From contig OW121743.1 in assembly GCA_933228675.1 (NCBI GenBank), forward strand, positions 114,129,781-114,193,780: DNA of 64,000 bases, read 5' to 3'. The position numbers and the translations under genes were made by a program. Positions 47,050 to 58,439 of the stretch are shown here, piece after piece; within the stretch, counting starts at the first letter, position 1; each line of letters starts with the position of its first letter. The DNA is from Stomorhina lunata (taxonomy: Eukaryota; Arthropoda; Insecta; Diptera; Rhiniidae). The notes below the pieces were generated by a model. It saw nothing but the letters and a program-made list of their open reading frames with translations. It did not search any database and had not been told where the DNA came from.

Positions 47050-48665
47050 TAAATCTGGGCGAGTAGAAAATTTTTAAAAAACAATTTTTCTATAGAAAAT
47101 TTTTGAATATCAAAAATGTTTCTATAGAAAATTTTTTAATATCAAAAATTTTTCTATAGAAAATTTTTTAATATCAAAAATGTTTCTATAGAAAATTTTT
47201 TAATATCAAAAATGTTTCTATAGAAAATTTTTTAATATCAAAAATTTTTCTATAGAAAATTTTTTAATATCAAAAATTTTTCTATAGAAAATTTTTTAAT
47301 ATCAAAAATTTTTCTATAGAAAATTTTTTAATATCAAAAATTTTTCTATAGAAAAATTTTTAATATCAATAATTTTTCTATAGAAAAATTTTTAATATCA
47401 AAAATTTTTAATATCAAAAATTTTCCTATAGAAAAATTTTTAATATCAAAAATTTTCCTATAGAAAAATTTTTAGTATCAAAAATTTTTCTATGGAAAAT
47501 TTTTTAATATCAAAAATTTTTCTATAGAAAATTGTTTATTATCAAAAATTTTTCTATAGAAAATTTTTTAATATCAAAAATTTTTCTATTTTTTTTTTCT
47601 ATTTTTCTAGAGAAAAATTTTTAATAGGTATCAAAAATTTTTCTATAGAAAATTGTTTATTATCAAAAATTTTTCTATAGAAGATTTTTTAATATCAAAA
47701 ATTTTTCTATAGACAATTTTTTAATATCAAACATTTTTCTATAGAAAATTTGTTAATATCAAACATTTTTCTATAGAAAACTTTTTAATATCAAACATTT
47801 TTCTATAGAAAATTTTTAAATATCAAAAATTTTTCTATAGAAAATTTTTTAATATCAAAAATTTTTCTATAGAAACTTTTTTAATATCAAAAATTTTTAC
47901 CAAATCAAAACTTTTTTCAACAACAAAAATTTTTCAACATCAAAATTTTTCAATAGAAAATTTTTCAATATCAAAAATTTTTTTAATAATAATAAAATAA
48001 TTTTTAAATCGAAAACTTTTCTATAGAAAATTTTTTAATATTAAAAATTTTTCTATAGAAAATTTTTTAATATCAAAAATGTTTCTATAGAAAATTTTTT
48101 AATAGGTATTAAAAATTTTTCTATAGAAAATTTTGTTTAATCGAAAATTTTTCTATAGAAAATATTTTAATATCAAAAATTTTTCAATAGACAATTTTTT
48201 AATATCAAATTTTTTAATATCAAAAATTTTCCTATAGAAAATATTTTAATATTAAAAATTTTTCTATAGAAAATACCTATTTCAAAATCAAAATTTTTCA
48301 TTATTAAAAATTTTTCTATCGAAAATTTTTCATTATTAAGAATTTTTCTATAGACAAATTTTCTAACGAAAATGTTTTAATATCAAAAATTTTTGAAAGA
48401 AAATTTTTCTATTTAAAAAAAAATTTTCTAAAGAAAATATTTTATTATAAAAACCTTTTCTACAGAAACTTTTTTAATATCAAAAATTTTTCTATAGAAA
48501 ATTTTTTAATATCAAAAATTTTTCTAAAGAAAAGTTTTTAATTTCAAAAATTTTTCTATAGAAAATTTTTCATTATCAAAAATTCTTCTATAGAAAATTT
48601 TTCAATATTAAAAATTTTTCTATAGAAAATTTTTTAATATCAAAAATTTTTCTATAGAAAAATTT
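47050..48665. repeat. A/T minisatellite array 5 (mostly 32-bp units)
   Basis: Units of CTATAG-AAAA-TTTTTT-AATATC-AAAAA-TTTTT, 32 bp between CTATAG cores, thus 3 bp longer than in the other arrays but with the same palindromic core. There is some disorder at 47585-47640 and 47890-48020. Confidence 0.92.
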
Positions 48666-50260
48666 CAATCCGTTTACAAAACTTTTTTTCCTACTGACCT
48701 TTACAAAAGCAGAAGATTTACTAGAAATATCCTTAATTCATAAAATAAAGCTCTTGCAATAATTACAGATTTTTAAATAATAATGTCAATGAAGACAATA
48801 ATTTAAAAATTTTAACATGAAAAAATATTTTTGTGATTATTTTTTTCGCAAAAGAAGGTTATTAAAAACGTTGATGGAAATTGCAGCAAAAAAGCAATTC
48901 TGCACCTCATAAACTCATAAACTTAAAAAGAACATAAAAAATCCGTTGTAAAAATGGAAAAATAAACTGAAAAAACAACTGTTTAACACATGGAAAGAAA
49001 TAACAAAAAATTCAAAACAAGTAATCAGATAAAAATCTTTTAACTGTAAACAAAAAAAAGCAGAAATAAGTAAACGCCCAATTAACCATTTTTATTATCA
49101 TAAACAACAACACTACCAGCAGAAACAACACTACTATACCCTTCCAACAAAATGCATAAAAGAAAGAAAAACACATGCACACTCTGACAAACTCCCACTT
49201 GCATATGGTGAGAAAACAACAAGAAAATAAACAAAACCCAAAAGTTTCAACCAATCAAAATTAAGAGAAATTGTTGTGCAAAAAACATGCAAACAAACAT
49301 GAAGTCTTTTGTGTGGAATTGTTTTTGTAATCGTTGAAACGAGTTGTCTGATTGGTCGTTGGGATGAGTGATAAGAGGCATTTAATGATGAGATTAGCCG
49401 CGAATGTACGTGCCTCTTTTGTTATGTGCGTGTTGTTATATTTCAAATTTTTGTGTGTGAATTTAAGAGAATGGAGAGTTCAAGAGACTTTAATAAATAG
49501 AAATTGCTAAAAGATAAGGCCTATAGGAATTTTGTTGATGTATAAGGATGGAATTGTATTGGGTTATTATTTGTGACCTTCAATAATTATTTAATAATTC
49601 AATTTAAAAAAATATAATTTAAAGTTTAACTTAACTTAATTTACCAAAAATTAAATTTTCAAACTAAAACAGATTTTTTTAAAACCAATTAAACATTTTT
49701 AAAATATTTTACTACCTATTAATAATTAATATTTTTTCTAAAAATTCTGATTTTGATTCTTTCTTTGCATAATTTATGAAGGACGCTTTACTAATATTGA
49801 TTATCGGATTATCGAGATAGAACTGTACAAAATTTAATAAAAGAATAGGCATCTAATTTTGTTAAAATTGGAACTTTTTTTTATAAAAAGAATTTGTTTT
49901 AAAATTTATTAAAAAAAATTCTGTATTCCTATAGGTATTAGGTAGGCAAGACTTTGTTGAATCGAAACTGCCTTTAGTTTTTTAAAAATTACATCTGTTT
50001 GACAAATACATCAATATTATTAGAACATATTCGTCAAACCTGACTATCGAATAGAACATCTGATATTCAAAATAAGCAGAAATTAATTGTACTTATATGT
50101 AGAAGGTTTTATAGAAAATTATTGGCAATTTTTTATTTAGGAGTGTGCACAAAAATATGGACTTCCACTTTTAGTTATGGAAATTAAACTAAGTGGTGAA
50201 TTTTTGTTATTTTAAATTTTAGTTAAAGCTAATAATGTTCAAATTCATTTCAGTACTAAA
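48666..50260. other. A/T-rich intergenic DNA
   Basis: No gene supported. The right part (from about 50140) must include the non-coding end of the DD37E element whose coding remnant starts at 50261 on the minus strand. Confidence 0.4.
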
Positions 50261-51710
50261 TTAATTCTTCTTTAGTGTTTTAAGAAAATTTTTTATTTTT
50301 TCTTTAATCCCATCCATTAAGGATTTAATTGTGTAGTTCTTTACCATTTTGCTAGCACTTTTCCACTTTTTTGCCAAGCCATTCGAGTCTTTTAAATTTC
50401 TTTTTACCAACACCCAATAGTTCTGGACAATTTGGTGGATTAGCTTGCTTTGGCACATAATCAACATCATTGGTATAATACCACTCAATAGCTTTTTTGC
50501 TGTAGTGATAAGTTGCAAGATCTGGCCGAAAATATGTGGATACCCTATGGCTATTTAAAAATGGTAGCAATCGTTTCTGATGCCCAGAAAGAAATAAGGT
50601 TTATTCTCAAATTGAGGATGATTTGAAAATTAATATTTTTTCAAAGGTCAAACGTTTGATACTGATTTGAGAATAATAGCGTTCTCAACAAAAAAAGGGG
50701 ACTTTATTCTCAAATTGAGAAATGCCTTTATTCTCAAATCATTATCAAACCTCATTCTCAAAGGTTTTTCAAATGTGGATATCATCTACATGTGGAACAT
50801 AAATAAAATGGCGTTGTATTTTTGATATTTTTGAGTTTGTTTATTTTGTTTTTTAAAACGGTGCATCATATTTGAATTCTTTTGCTTAAAATATAATTTT
50901 TTTATTGTTTGGTAAAAAAAAAAAATTAAGAAACAAAGAAAATATACTTATGCATATGAATATTATTGAATTTTTAATCTTGACATTTTTTAAGCAAGGT
51001 TTTATGGTCATATATGGATCAATTTTAAAAAATCTAAAAGAAATAACGAATTTCTTTAAAATACAATGCCATTCCATTAAAATATCTTAAACATTAATTT
51101 TATTTAACATTTATAACAATTATTTTTTTTAAGGTTTGAAAAAAATTGAAATAAGGTTGATATCAAATTTATATAACACCATTTTTCAAATTATTCTCAA
51201 ATCATCTTAGGATTTGATAATGATTTGAGAATAACCTTTATTCTCAATTTGAAAAACTATAATTTTTCAAACGCTTATTCTCAAATGAACCCTCATTTGA
51301 AAATGAATGTGAATCTCAAACATCCGTTCAGGTTTTAAAAAACGTTTGATATCAAATGTAAAAGTCATCATATTTAAAACGTTTAACACTGTTCTTACTG
51401 GGATAGTAATAAATGCCGCTAGTAATAAATGAAGTGCTTCTTTCGCCACATGTGCAAATTGCTTGCCATACCAAAAATTTCTTTGGGAACTTTGTCTTTT
51501 TTCACACGAAATTTTTCTTCAACGTTTCCTCTAGAATCGGCAATATAAAACTCTTGACCAGGAAGCTGTGAGAAATATGCCAAGACATATGTTTCATCAT
51601 CCATTACACAGCATTTACGTGTTTTAAAAAAGTCTTTCTGCAGAATTTTCTCTTTTTTTAGCTTCAAATTTTGTCTTGCATTCCATAAGACGAGCTTGAA
51701 TTTTTAATTG
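50261..51710 (-). pseudogene. Second DD37E transposase copy, interrupted
   Basis: Minus-strand pieces: CCVMDDETYVLAYFSQLPGQ and GNVEEKFRVKKDKVP (51419-51667), then, after an 820-bp insertion, QKRLLPFLNSHRV, DLATYHYSKKAIEWY and QANPPNCPEL (50352-50570). In the last block the RPVER residues of copy 1, including the catalytic Glu, are deleted, and the frame shifts to YWVLVKRNLKD. The DNA-binding half is mostly missing. It is related to but clearly older than the copy at 2844-3834. Confidence 0.8.
50583..51402 (-). mobile_element. CCCAGTAAGAA-ended TIR element, copy 2
   Basis: It begins cccagaaagaaa (one change from the usual end) and finishes ttcttactggg, in inverse orientation to 43856-45677. 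It sits inside the DD37E relic and lacks the nested element of copy 1. Beside its right end agtaataaatg occurs twice, 16 bp apart. Confidence 0.85.
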
Positions 51711-51959
51711 ATTAATTTTAGAACTTTATATTTTCCATCTTCACCTTTTCAATCAATGCTTTTCATTAATAAAAATAATATTTGAAACTTCCTTTTTTGG
51801 GTTTCACACTCTTCACATGACTTTTTTTATAAAAAAAATCATAGTACAAATGTTCTAAATAGAGTTTTCTTTATTTATTTTTTCACCTGATTTGGTTCGT
51901 TCTTAAAAGTTTCCAAAATATCACTTAAAGTTGTTTGAAAGAGTTTTTTGCAAAACAAA

Positions 51960-52470
51960 AAATTAGTTTTTAACATAACCTTTTTTTAGCTCAATACACT
52001 TAGTCCAACGTTTTTCCATTTTTTGCATCCCTTCCAAAAAATAGGATTTTTCGAGGTTATTAAAATAGGCATTCGTTTGGTCAATAATTTTATTGTTGTA
52101 GCTAAATGTCTAAATCCGGCGAATATTGCGGATGAGGTATCAATTCGTAGCCCAAATTCATAGGGTTTGCCATTGAGACTGCACACGCGATGGTACTGAA
52201 GTTTTTACACGATTACGTCTATGTTCAATTGAGCAAACGCTACACCCATCCTGCAGATAACTTTCAGCTGATTGTCTAAAATCGAAACCATAGCGTCTTA
52301 TGAAATGCCTATGGCATCAATAATCCTACGCATTGGATTTTTTCGACATTTTTTGGTGTACTGACCTCAATTGGCCATCCAGAACATTCAGCGTCATTTG
52401 TACTTGTGCGACCACAACAAAAGTCAGTAAACCTCTTTTTTTACCTTTGACATCGATGGTGCAGAGTCTT
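51960..52470 (-). pseudogene. mariner (irritans-like) transposase relic
   Basis: Minus-strand fragments in order: DAECSGWPIEVSTPKNVEKI (N-terminal region), RIIDAIGIS, CRMGVAFAQL, then a jump to YELIPHPQYSPDL (block before the last catalytic Asp) and SYFLEGMQKMEKRWTKCIEL (C terminus). The middle of the catalytic domain is deleted, and stops are present. Confidence 0.78.
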
Positions 52471-52927
52471 TATGGTATTTATCGAGCTTTTCTTTTTTTC
52501 ATTGATGGTTTTTTAATAAGCACTCGAAAATAGCTTCTTCTTATTTTTAGAAAAAATCACGCTGTTGTAAATGACGTGTGGTACTTTATGGAAACAGTGT
52601 TGCATTTCATATAACTAAGTGGGAAGTTCGAAAAGTCATGTACTTATTGATCTACCCTTGTACTAATAAAAAAAAACATAGTTACCAGAAAAAATCTAAA
52701 ATTGAGGTATTATAAAAATTTTGAAATCGCTAAGGCAAAAAATTGAAGATTTATACCAAGAGAATATGTCTCACATTAAGAGAAAAATGGATTTTTCAAA
52801 ACATATGTAAAAGGGAGTAAATTTGCTACAAAGATAGGGCGATTCAGCACTTATTTGAAATGGAAAGTGTAAAACAAAAATTCCACAAGCTGAAGGACTT
52901 AAAATCGATTAAATAGGTATTAGCTAT

Positions 52928-53212
52928 TAACAAATGTGACCTTCTCCAAAAAAGGGACGTAGTGTGTGAAAATTAAGTTTTGAGAAAAATTAAAAATAAA
53001 ATTTACAATATTGTTTTTAAAATTTTTTATCGATTTTAACAAGTTCGGTTTGTACCTTTTTATGGGGTAAATTAATTTTTATCAGAAATTTAGCTCATTT
53101 CATCTCATATCCTATACCAGTTTAGGTACAAGAATCAACTCTTAAGTCCAAACCCGTTTTTTGACACACTAGGTCCCTTTTCACGGAGAAGATCACAAAT
53201 GTTTAGTAAAAT
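52928..53212. mobile_element. MITE with gtgaccttctcc inverted ends, copy 1
   Basis: The left side acaaatgtgaccttctcc, followed by gggacgtagtgtgtg, matches the inverse of the right side, cacactaggtccctttt and ggagaagatcacaaatgt. It is about 285 bp with no frame. Related ends and interior (gataaaaattaattt; agtccaaaccc) are found at 57945-58352. Confidence 0.65.
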
Positions 53213-53331
53213 ATCTGTAAAAGTAAATGATACTTTTATGTTGAACGCTCTTGTTTTAATGATTAGTCCAGTACGAATAGCAGTCAAGTTTTCATTTAAA
53301 AAGTTGGAATAAAAACAATTTTAATAAATTA

Positions 53332-54145
53332 CACTATGCGCCACGAGACCAATTGTAAGTGAAAGTAGGCTATTAGTAGAGCAAAACCCCTAAAGGATTT
53401 TAAAAAGTTAGCTCGAATTTTTAAGTTATACTTCTTTGAAGTTGGGTTATTTTAAATGTTTTCAATATATTTTCTATGTGGAGTAAATCTGTAAACAAAT
53501 TTAAACGTTTTGAGTATTTTAATCATATTTATTAATTTTTATAATATTCAAGAATTTAATTTTAAGTTTTATCTAATTTTCTCGCAAATTTTGGGAGAAT
53601 TTCCAATAAATTGGTGAAATCTTTATATAAAAAGTTAAATTGGCCTTAGAGGAAAAATATTTTGTAAATTAGTTTCTAAATCAAATAGACCCGAAATTTT
53701 ATGTAAATCGAGAACTGAACATTTAAATTAATTAATTTAAATAACACACACTAAACAAATTAAAATTGGAAATGTTACTAGATTCAGCAAAAAGTTAAAT
53801 ACTCAATATTATAAATTTCACCTAATTTTAGTATAAATATGGCAAAATTGGAAATGAAGTATAATACAAATTCACAAAAATTATAAAAAGTAATTTATAA
53901 AATTGTATTAAGACTAAAATATGCAGTTTCAGATGTTAAATTTATTCACTGATTTATTCTACTTGAAACTTATACCTATGGGAAATTTTATACCCAAATA
54001 ACCAAAATTCAAATAGCTGTAACTTCAAAACTCGAGCTAACTTTTCAAAACCCATTTAGGATTTTGGTCTACTAATTGCATTCTATCATCTCCATTTGGT
54101 CTCAATCGGGAAAAAAATCGGTGGCCTCTAATTTGGCGCACAGTG
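53332..54145. mobile_element. TIR element with CACTRTGCGCCA ends, about 150-bp arms
   Basis: The left end is cactatgcgcca (53332) and the right end tggcgcacagtg (54145), flanked by tta on both sides as a 3-bp duplication. The inverted similarity extends inward through attagtagagcaaaacccct/aattagtagaccaaaatcct and aaagttagctcga. The interior of about 500 bp has no frame. The superfamily is undetermined. Confidence 0.75.
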
Positions 54146-54839
54146 TTATACACAAAAACACTTAAAAGTTAAATTTAAGACCCTGATCTCTTACCATTCT
54201 TGACCGCTAACAAGGCATGGTTTTGAATTTATTAAAAAGTTTAATAAAATTAAAAAAATTCCTATTGGGATTTTCCAAATTACTATAAATTCCATTTAGC
54301 AATCAAAAAATCTACCATTGATTAAATTAACCGTTATTTAAAATAACTCCTAAGAGAAAAAGTGTGAAGAGAACAATAAAATAAGAGTTAAAGAAAACAA
54401 AAGAGAGTACAAAGGAATAGAGCAAATAAAAAATATAAACAAAAAATGTAGAAGTATTTGGTTTTGGTTGCGAACACACGAAATTCTTATCATCATCGAA
54501 AAGTTAAGCTACGACAAGAATTTTGTTGTAGTTTTTGTAGGCAATAGCAACAATTGTGTGTTTCTTTCTTTTATTTTAATTTTTTTTTAACTGTTTGTAT
54601 CTCAGAGTTTGTGTTTCATTTTTGTTTTTGTACGAGTGTATTTACTTGGTGCTTACAACAACAAATCAATGGTTCTCAAAGTGCTATTTTTTACTTTTTG
54701 TTGTTATTGTTTATGTGTATTGTTGTTGTAGAGTTTTAGTGACGTATCTTATGGATACGTTTTGTAGGTGTGTTTGTGTATTTGTGGGGATTATTCTGTT
54801 GCTGTTGTTATTTTTATTTTTTGTTTAATATTGTATTTT
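54146..54839. other. Intergenic DNA, no gene seen
   Basis: Overlapping Val/Phe/Cys-rich frames at 54554-54828 come from ttgttg/gtgtttg-rich composition and are not convincing genes. Confidence 0.4.
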
Positions 54840-55924
54840 TGCACTCTGAGCTCAGATGATTTCAGAGTTTGTTTCAGTGAGTTTTAGTTTGTTGAATTTT
54901 AATGGTTAAACCGATGCTGGTGGCCAGGTTAAGTGCCAGTAACACTTTGATAAAGCGCGCGTGAGCACTTGTTTTTCAAAACGTTAAGATATTTTTTTAT
55001 GAAAAATTTATTTGAAAAAAAAGAAAATTTTTAATTAAAAGAAAATTCAAAAAAAAATTATTAAAATTTTATTAGAGAATTTATTTAAAGTGTAAAAAAG
55101 CTCTAAGCAGGAAATACAATTTTTTGAAAAAAAAATTGTGATAAAAATTAAAGGAAGATCGACATCAAGAATGTTTAGCCCGGAAGTTTAGGGTTCTAAA
55201 AAAACATAATTTATTCATAAAGTTTAAAAAATACCAAGTAACAAAATTAAAAAAATTAATGAAATTTTTTTCAAACTAAAAAGTTTTAAAGAAAAGTTTT
55301 TGAATTTTCCTATCAACAACTTATAAAAAATTTTTTAAACAAAAGTTAATTTCAAACAAAAAAATCTTAAATATTTAACAACAACGTGTGTGAATGAATG
55401 GATGAATGAATAAATGGATTCTCCCGAAAATTGAACCGGTCCCCTCTGGTGTGTGTTTTAAACCAAAACAAAACTAAAAAAAAAAAACGTAAACCAAGTT
55501 TAATATTCACCTAAATTCTGCGAACTCATTAAAATACGCGCTAAGCTTCGCACAAAAAAAAATACACACACACTTCTCTCCACCGCTTACCGGCGTTACA
55601 CGCGCTCTTAAACATCAAAATAAAAAAAGCGTTCGATTTTAACGCTTTAACAACAAATTAATAAAAAAATAAAAACCCAACAACAAAAACAAAGTGTTTT
55701 AAATTTTCAAGTGTAATCGGAACTAAAACAAAAAAAAAACAACGCTCAAGACTTAAATGAGTCACTAAAGTCCAAAAGAAATCCAAAATATTAAAAAATT
55801 TCAATAAACCAAGAAAACCAAAATTTAAATAAATTGAAACTGAATTAAAATATAAATCTAATTTCTTCAAAAAAATTTTAAAACAACCGCCAAAATAGCT
55901 CCTAAAACCAATTTAAACCAGCGA
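54840..55924 (+). promoter_or_regulatory. Likely 5' flank/leader of the 55.9-kb gene
   Basis: This is the stretch just before the ATG at 55925. It contains a possible initiator (tttcagtgag near 54872), a GC-rich burst (aagcgcgcgtgagc near 54953) and CG-containing segments (ccggcgttacacgcgctc near 55590). It also has a leader-like A/C-rich run up to the ATG. Upstream ATGs exist in gaatgaatggatgaatgaat (55391-55410). The transcription start cannot be fixed from sequence alone. Confidence 0.35.
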
Positions 55925-56576
55925 ATGCATTTAACCTCTAGTTCACATAACACTCCCGCATATAACGGCTCCTCTTTGAATATCCCCACAAACCTCTTAA
56001 ACTCCTCGTTATTGGGTGGTAGCATTACAGCTACAGCTGATGCTACCACCAATTTAGCAGCAACTGCCTCAGTATCGGTGAAAACACCCATAACCTCATT
56101 ACCATACTCCACCTGTTCGTCATCAGTTCTTTTGTCGCCGGCATCTTTGCCTCCCTTAACAACAACTGCCACCGCCAATATGGTGATTTCTTCGTTACCA
56201 CCAGCTTCTGCGGTACATCACCATCATCACCACCACCTTCCCTTGCATTCGCATCCTCACCAGCATTCGGCCGCCTCGCTTACACATCCTGCATCGCAGC
56301 ATCCTCAGCACTGGAATAGTGAGGTGGTGAACATGGCCTCAGATACTCTAGTGGCCAGTAGTTCGGCGAGTATTGGCAGTAATTCGCCAAATGGTGGTGC
56401 CAGCAATGGTACCGCCAACAGTAATAGTAGTACAAATAACAACAATAACAATGGGAGTAGCAACGGGAATGGTAGCAGTAGTGGCAATTCCAATAACAAC
56501 AATGTCATGCATCAGGATTTAGCTTGGCTAGAACGTTCCATTCTCCAAGCTCAACAGCAGTTTCCAAATGAATTGG
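55925..56576 (+). CDS. First coding exon of an unidentified gene, 217 codons plus one base
   Basis: The frame opens at ATG 55925 and runs to a gtaagtgg donor after the first base of codon 218 (56577). Its base composition is far richer in GC than its surroundings. The product is low complexity: Ser/Thr/Ala/Leu-rich at the start, a run of seven His (about residues 97-103) within an HxH-rich segment, a Ser/Gly/Asn-rich stretch with NNNNNN, then an ordered end with DLAWLERSILQAQQQFPNEL. Such N-terminal regions are common in fly transcription factors and RNA-binding regulators. No DNA-binding domain is reached within this exon, so I do not name the gene. The next exon is not recognisable in the remaining 7.4 kb. 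Minus-strand frames over it are shadows. Confidence 0.82.
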
Positions 56577-56850
56577 GTAAGTGGATGAAGGAAATGTTTT
56601 TTTTAAGCATTTTTTAATTTGCTGAACCCTGACTTTAAAGCAATTTTGTGCAAAGTCTCTTAACCCTGGGGTTAGCAAAATACAAAATCATGGAGCTACC
56701 ACAATTTAGCAGCAACTGTCTACCGGTTTATTTTTTATTTCTTGGCATTTGATCGGCTTAAGCTGTATTGAAATAGAAAAAACTTTGAAGCCTGAAACGT
56801 GCCGTCGGTTTTTTACAAAATTAAAAAAAAAAGTTGCTACTAACGGATGT
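56577..56850 (+). other. Start of the first intron
   Basis: This follows the gtaagtgg donor at 56577. The sequence turns A/T-rich with stops in all frames. The intron probably extends to or beyond the window's right edge, so the repeats to the right would be intronic. Confidence 0.5.
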
Positions 56851-57625
56851 CAGTAAGAAAGCGATATAGTCGGTCAAGCCCGACCATACGATACCCTTCA
56901 CCACTAAGGTCAAAGGTGTTATTTTTCCTGTGTAAAGACAAATATTTGCTAAATTTTGCCATCATACAAAAATTTTCTGAAAACTTACATATATAACCTG
57001 TTTCCGTCATTTGGACTTATATGAGAGCTAGGGTCAAATGTGGACCGATTATCTCGAAATTTGGCAAATTGATTACAGTTGTTACAAAAATTATGTATGC
57101 AAAAAATAAATTTAAAATTTTCATTATCTTTAGATTTACGAGCGTTTTAGCGATTTTTTGTCTCATTTAGTGCGTTTTTAAAGAAGAGTTTGTATGGGAG
57201 CTATGGTCAAATGTGGACCGATTTCAAATTTGGTACAGTGATTTTAGTTTTTATAAGCAGTATTTGTTTTGAATTTCATGAAAAAATATTGATATTTGTG
57301 GCCAATATGTCAATTTCGGGAAGTGGGACCTATGGGAGGTACCATAAATAATGGACCGATTTTGACCAATTTCAATGGCCATGGTCCCATTATCAAAAAA
57401 ATGATCTGATCATCAAATTATCTTTAGAATTGCGACCTGTAGTTTGATTACAAGGTTTACATAGGGGTCTACTCACGGACGGATGGACGGACGGACATCG
57501 CTAAATCGACTCAGAAAGTGATTCTAATATACTAAAAGATGGGTCTAAGACAAATATTTCTATGCGTTACATACATCAGCACAAACTTATAATACCCTTT
57601 CTACCTATGGTGGTGAAGGTTATAA
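56851..57625 (+). repeat. DINE-1/Helentron-like repeat, copy D (full length)
   Basis: It starts cagtaagaaagcgatatagt, carries the usual blocks and a short cggacggatggacggacgga tract, and ends in the hairpin cctatggtggtgaaggttat. It is nearly collinear with copies B and C. Confidence 0.85.
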
Positions 57626-57652
57626 ATAGACTTGACAGTTAAAAATTGTTAT

Positions 57653-57693
57653 AGGTATAAACCCATGTCGAATTATGACATGGGTTTATACCT
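57653..57693. repeat. Perfect 17-bp hairpin
   Basis: The arms aggtataaacccatgtc (57653-57669) and gacatgggtttatacct (57677-57693) are exact inverse complements around the loop gaattat. It lies just right of DINE-like copy D. Confidence 0.9.
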
Positions 57694-57944
57694 GGGTAAC
57701 TACTCTCATGTAAAGGCTGGTGGTTCAAAGCACCGTCGCAACTGTTATAACGCTACTACTTTGGAATGTGTTCTAACAAAATTTGAAATCTCGTTTCCGA
57801 AACCCAAACACTGTTCACTCCGCGCAAAAGGTTTTAGAGATCTGATGTTCACAAATACGTGTTATTCCCTCCACGACAAATCTGGGGTTACAATTCTACA
57901 GACTTTCAATATCAAAATTTAATTTTTTTCCAAATACAATTTAT

Positions 57945-58352
57945 TATATGTGACCTTTATAGAGAAAAGCTAGATCCCTTTTCTAAAAAAAAACAGGTTT
58001 GGACTTAAGAGTAGATCCCTTTTCTAAAAAAACAGGTTTGGACTTAAGAGTGGATTCCGTTACCTAAAAAGGTGTATAACAAGATGAAATAAGTTAGATT
58101 TCTGATAAAAATTTATTTACTCCATAAAAACGTACAAAATGAACTTGGGAAAGTCCATACAAATAAAAACAACATTAAAATTTTACCTTATAATTTATAA
58201 ACGAATTTTAAAAATATCTAAGTCTTATAGTAGGAATTTTGTATGGAAAATTGAAATTATAAGCTTCTATATTTTATCTATATTTTTTTATATTTTCATA
58301 ACTTCATTTTCACACACTAGGTCACTTTTCTCGAAGAAGGTCACATATATGT
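57945..58352. mobile_element. MITE with gtgaccttctcc-type ends, copy 2
   Basis: The left tatatgtgacc and right cacactaggtcacttttctc, then gaagaaggtcacatatatg, are inverse. A 39-40 bp segment, gatcccttttctaaaaaaac followed by aggtttggacttaagagt, is present twice in tandem (57971-58010, 58011-58049). Interior blocks match copy 1 at 52928-53212. No coding frame. Confidence 0.65.
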
Positions 58353-58439
58353 ATGTAGGGTTCATCTCCTGAGTGCTATAGTTACCTAAAATAAAAACAC
58401 AAAACCGTTAAAACTTATAATTTTCGAACATTTTTAACT

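Noticed and set aside
49012..49446. Minus-strand Phe/Cys/Leu-rich frames
   Set aside because: Low-complexity A/C-rich plus strand produces them. There is no signal beyond hydrophobic composition.
55867..56178. Minus-strand Val/Ala-rich frame over the 55.9-kb exon
   Set aside because: It is the complement of a low-complexity coding exon with a good start and donor on the plus strand.
57632..57922. 96-codon frame with Cys/Lys-rich sequence
   Set aside because: It starts within a hairpin, has no recognisable domain and lies between repeats. I see no support for coding.
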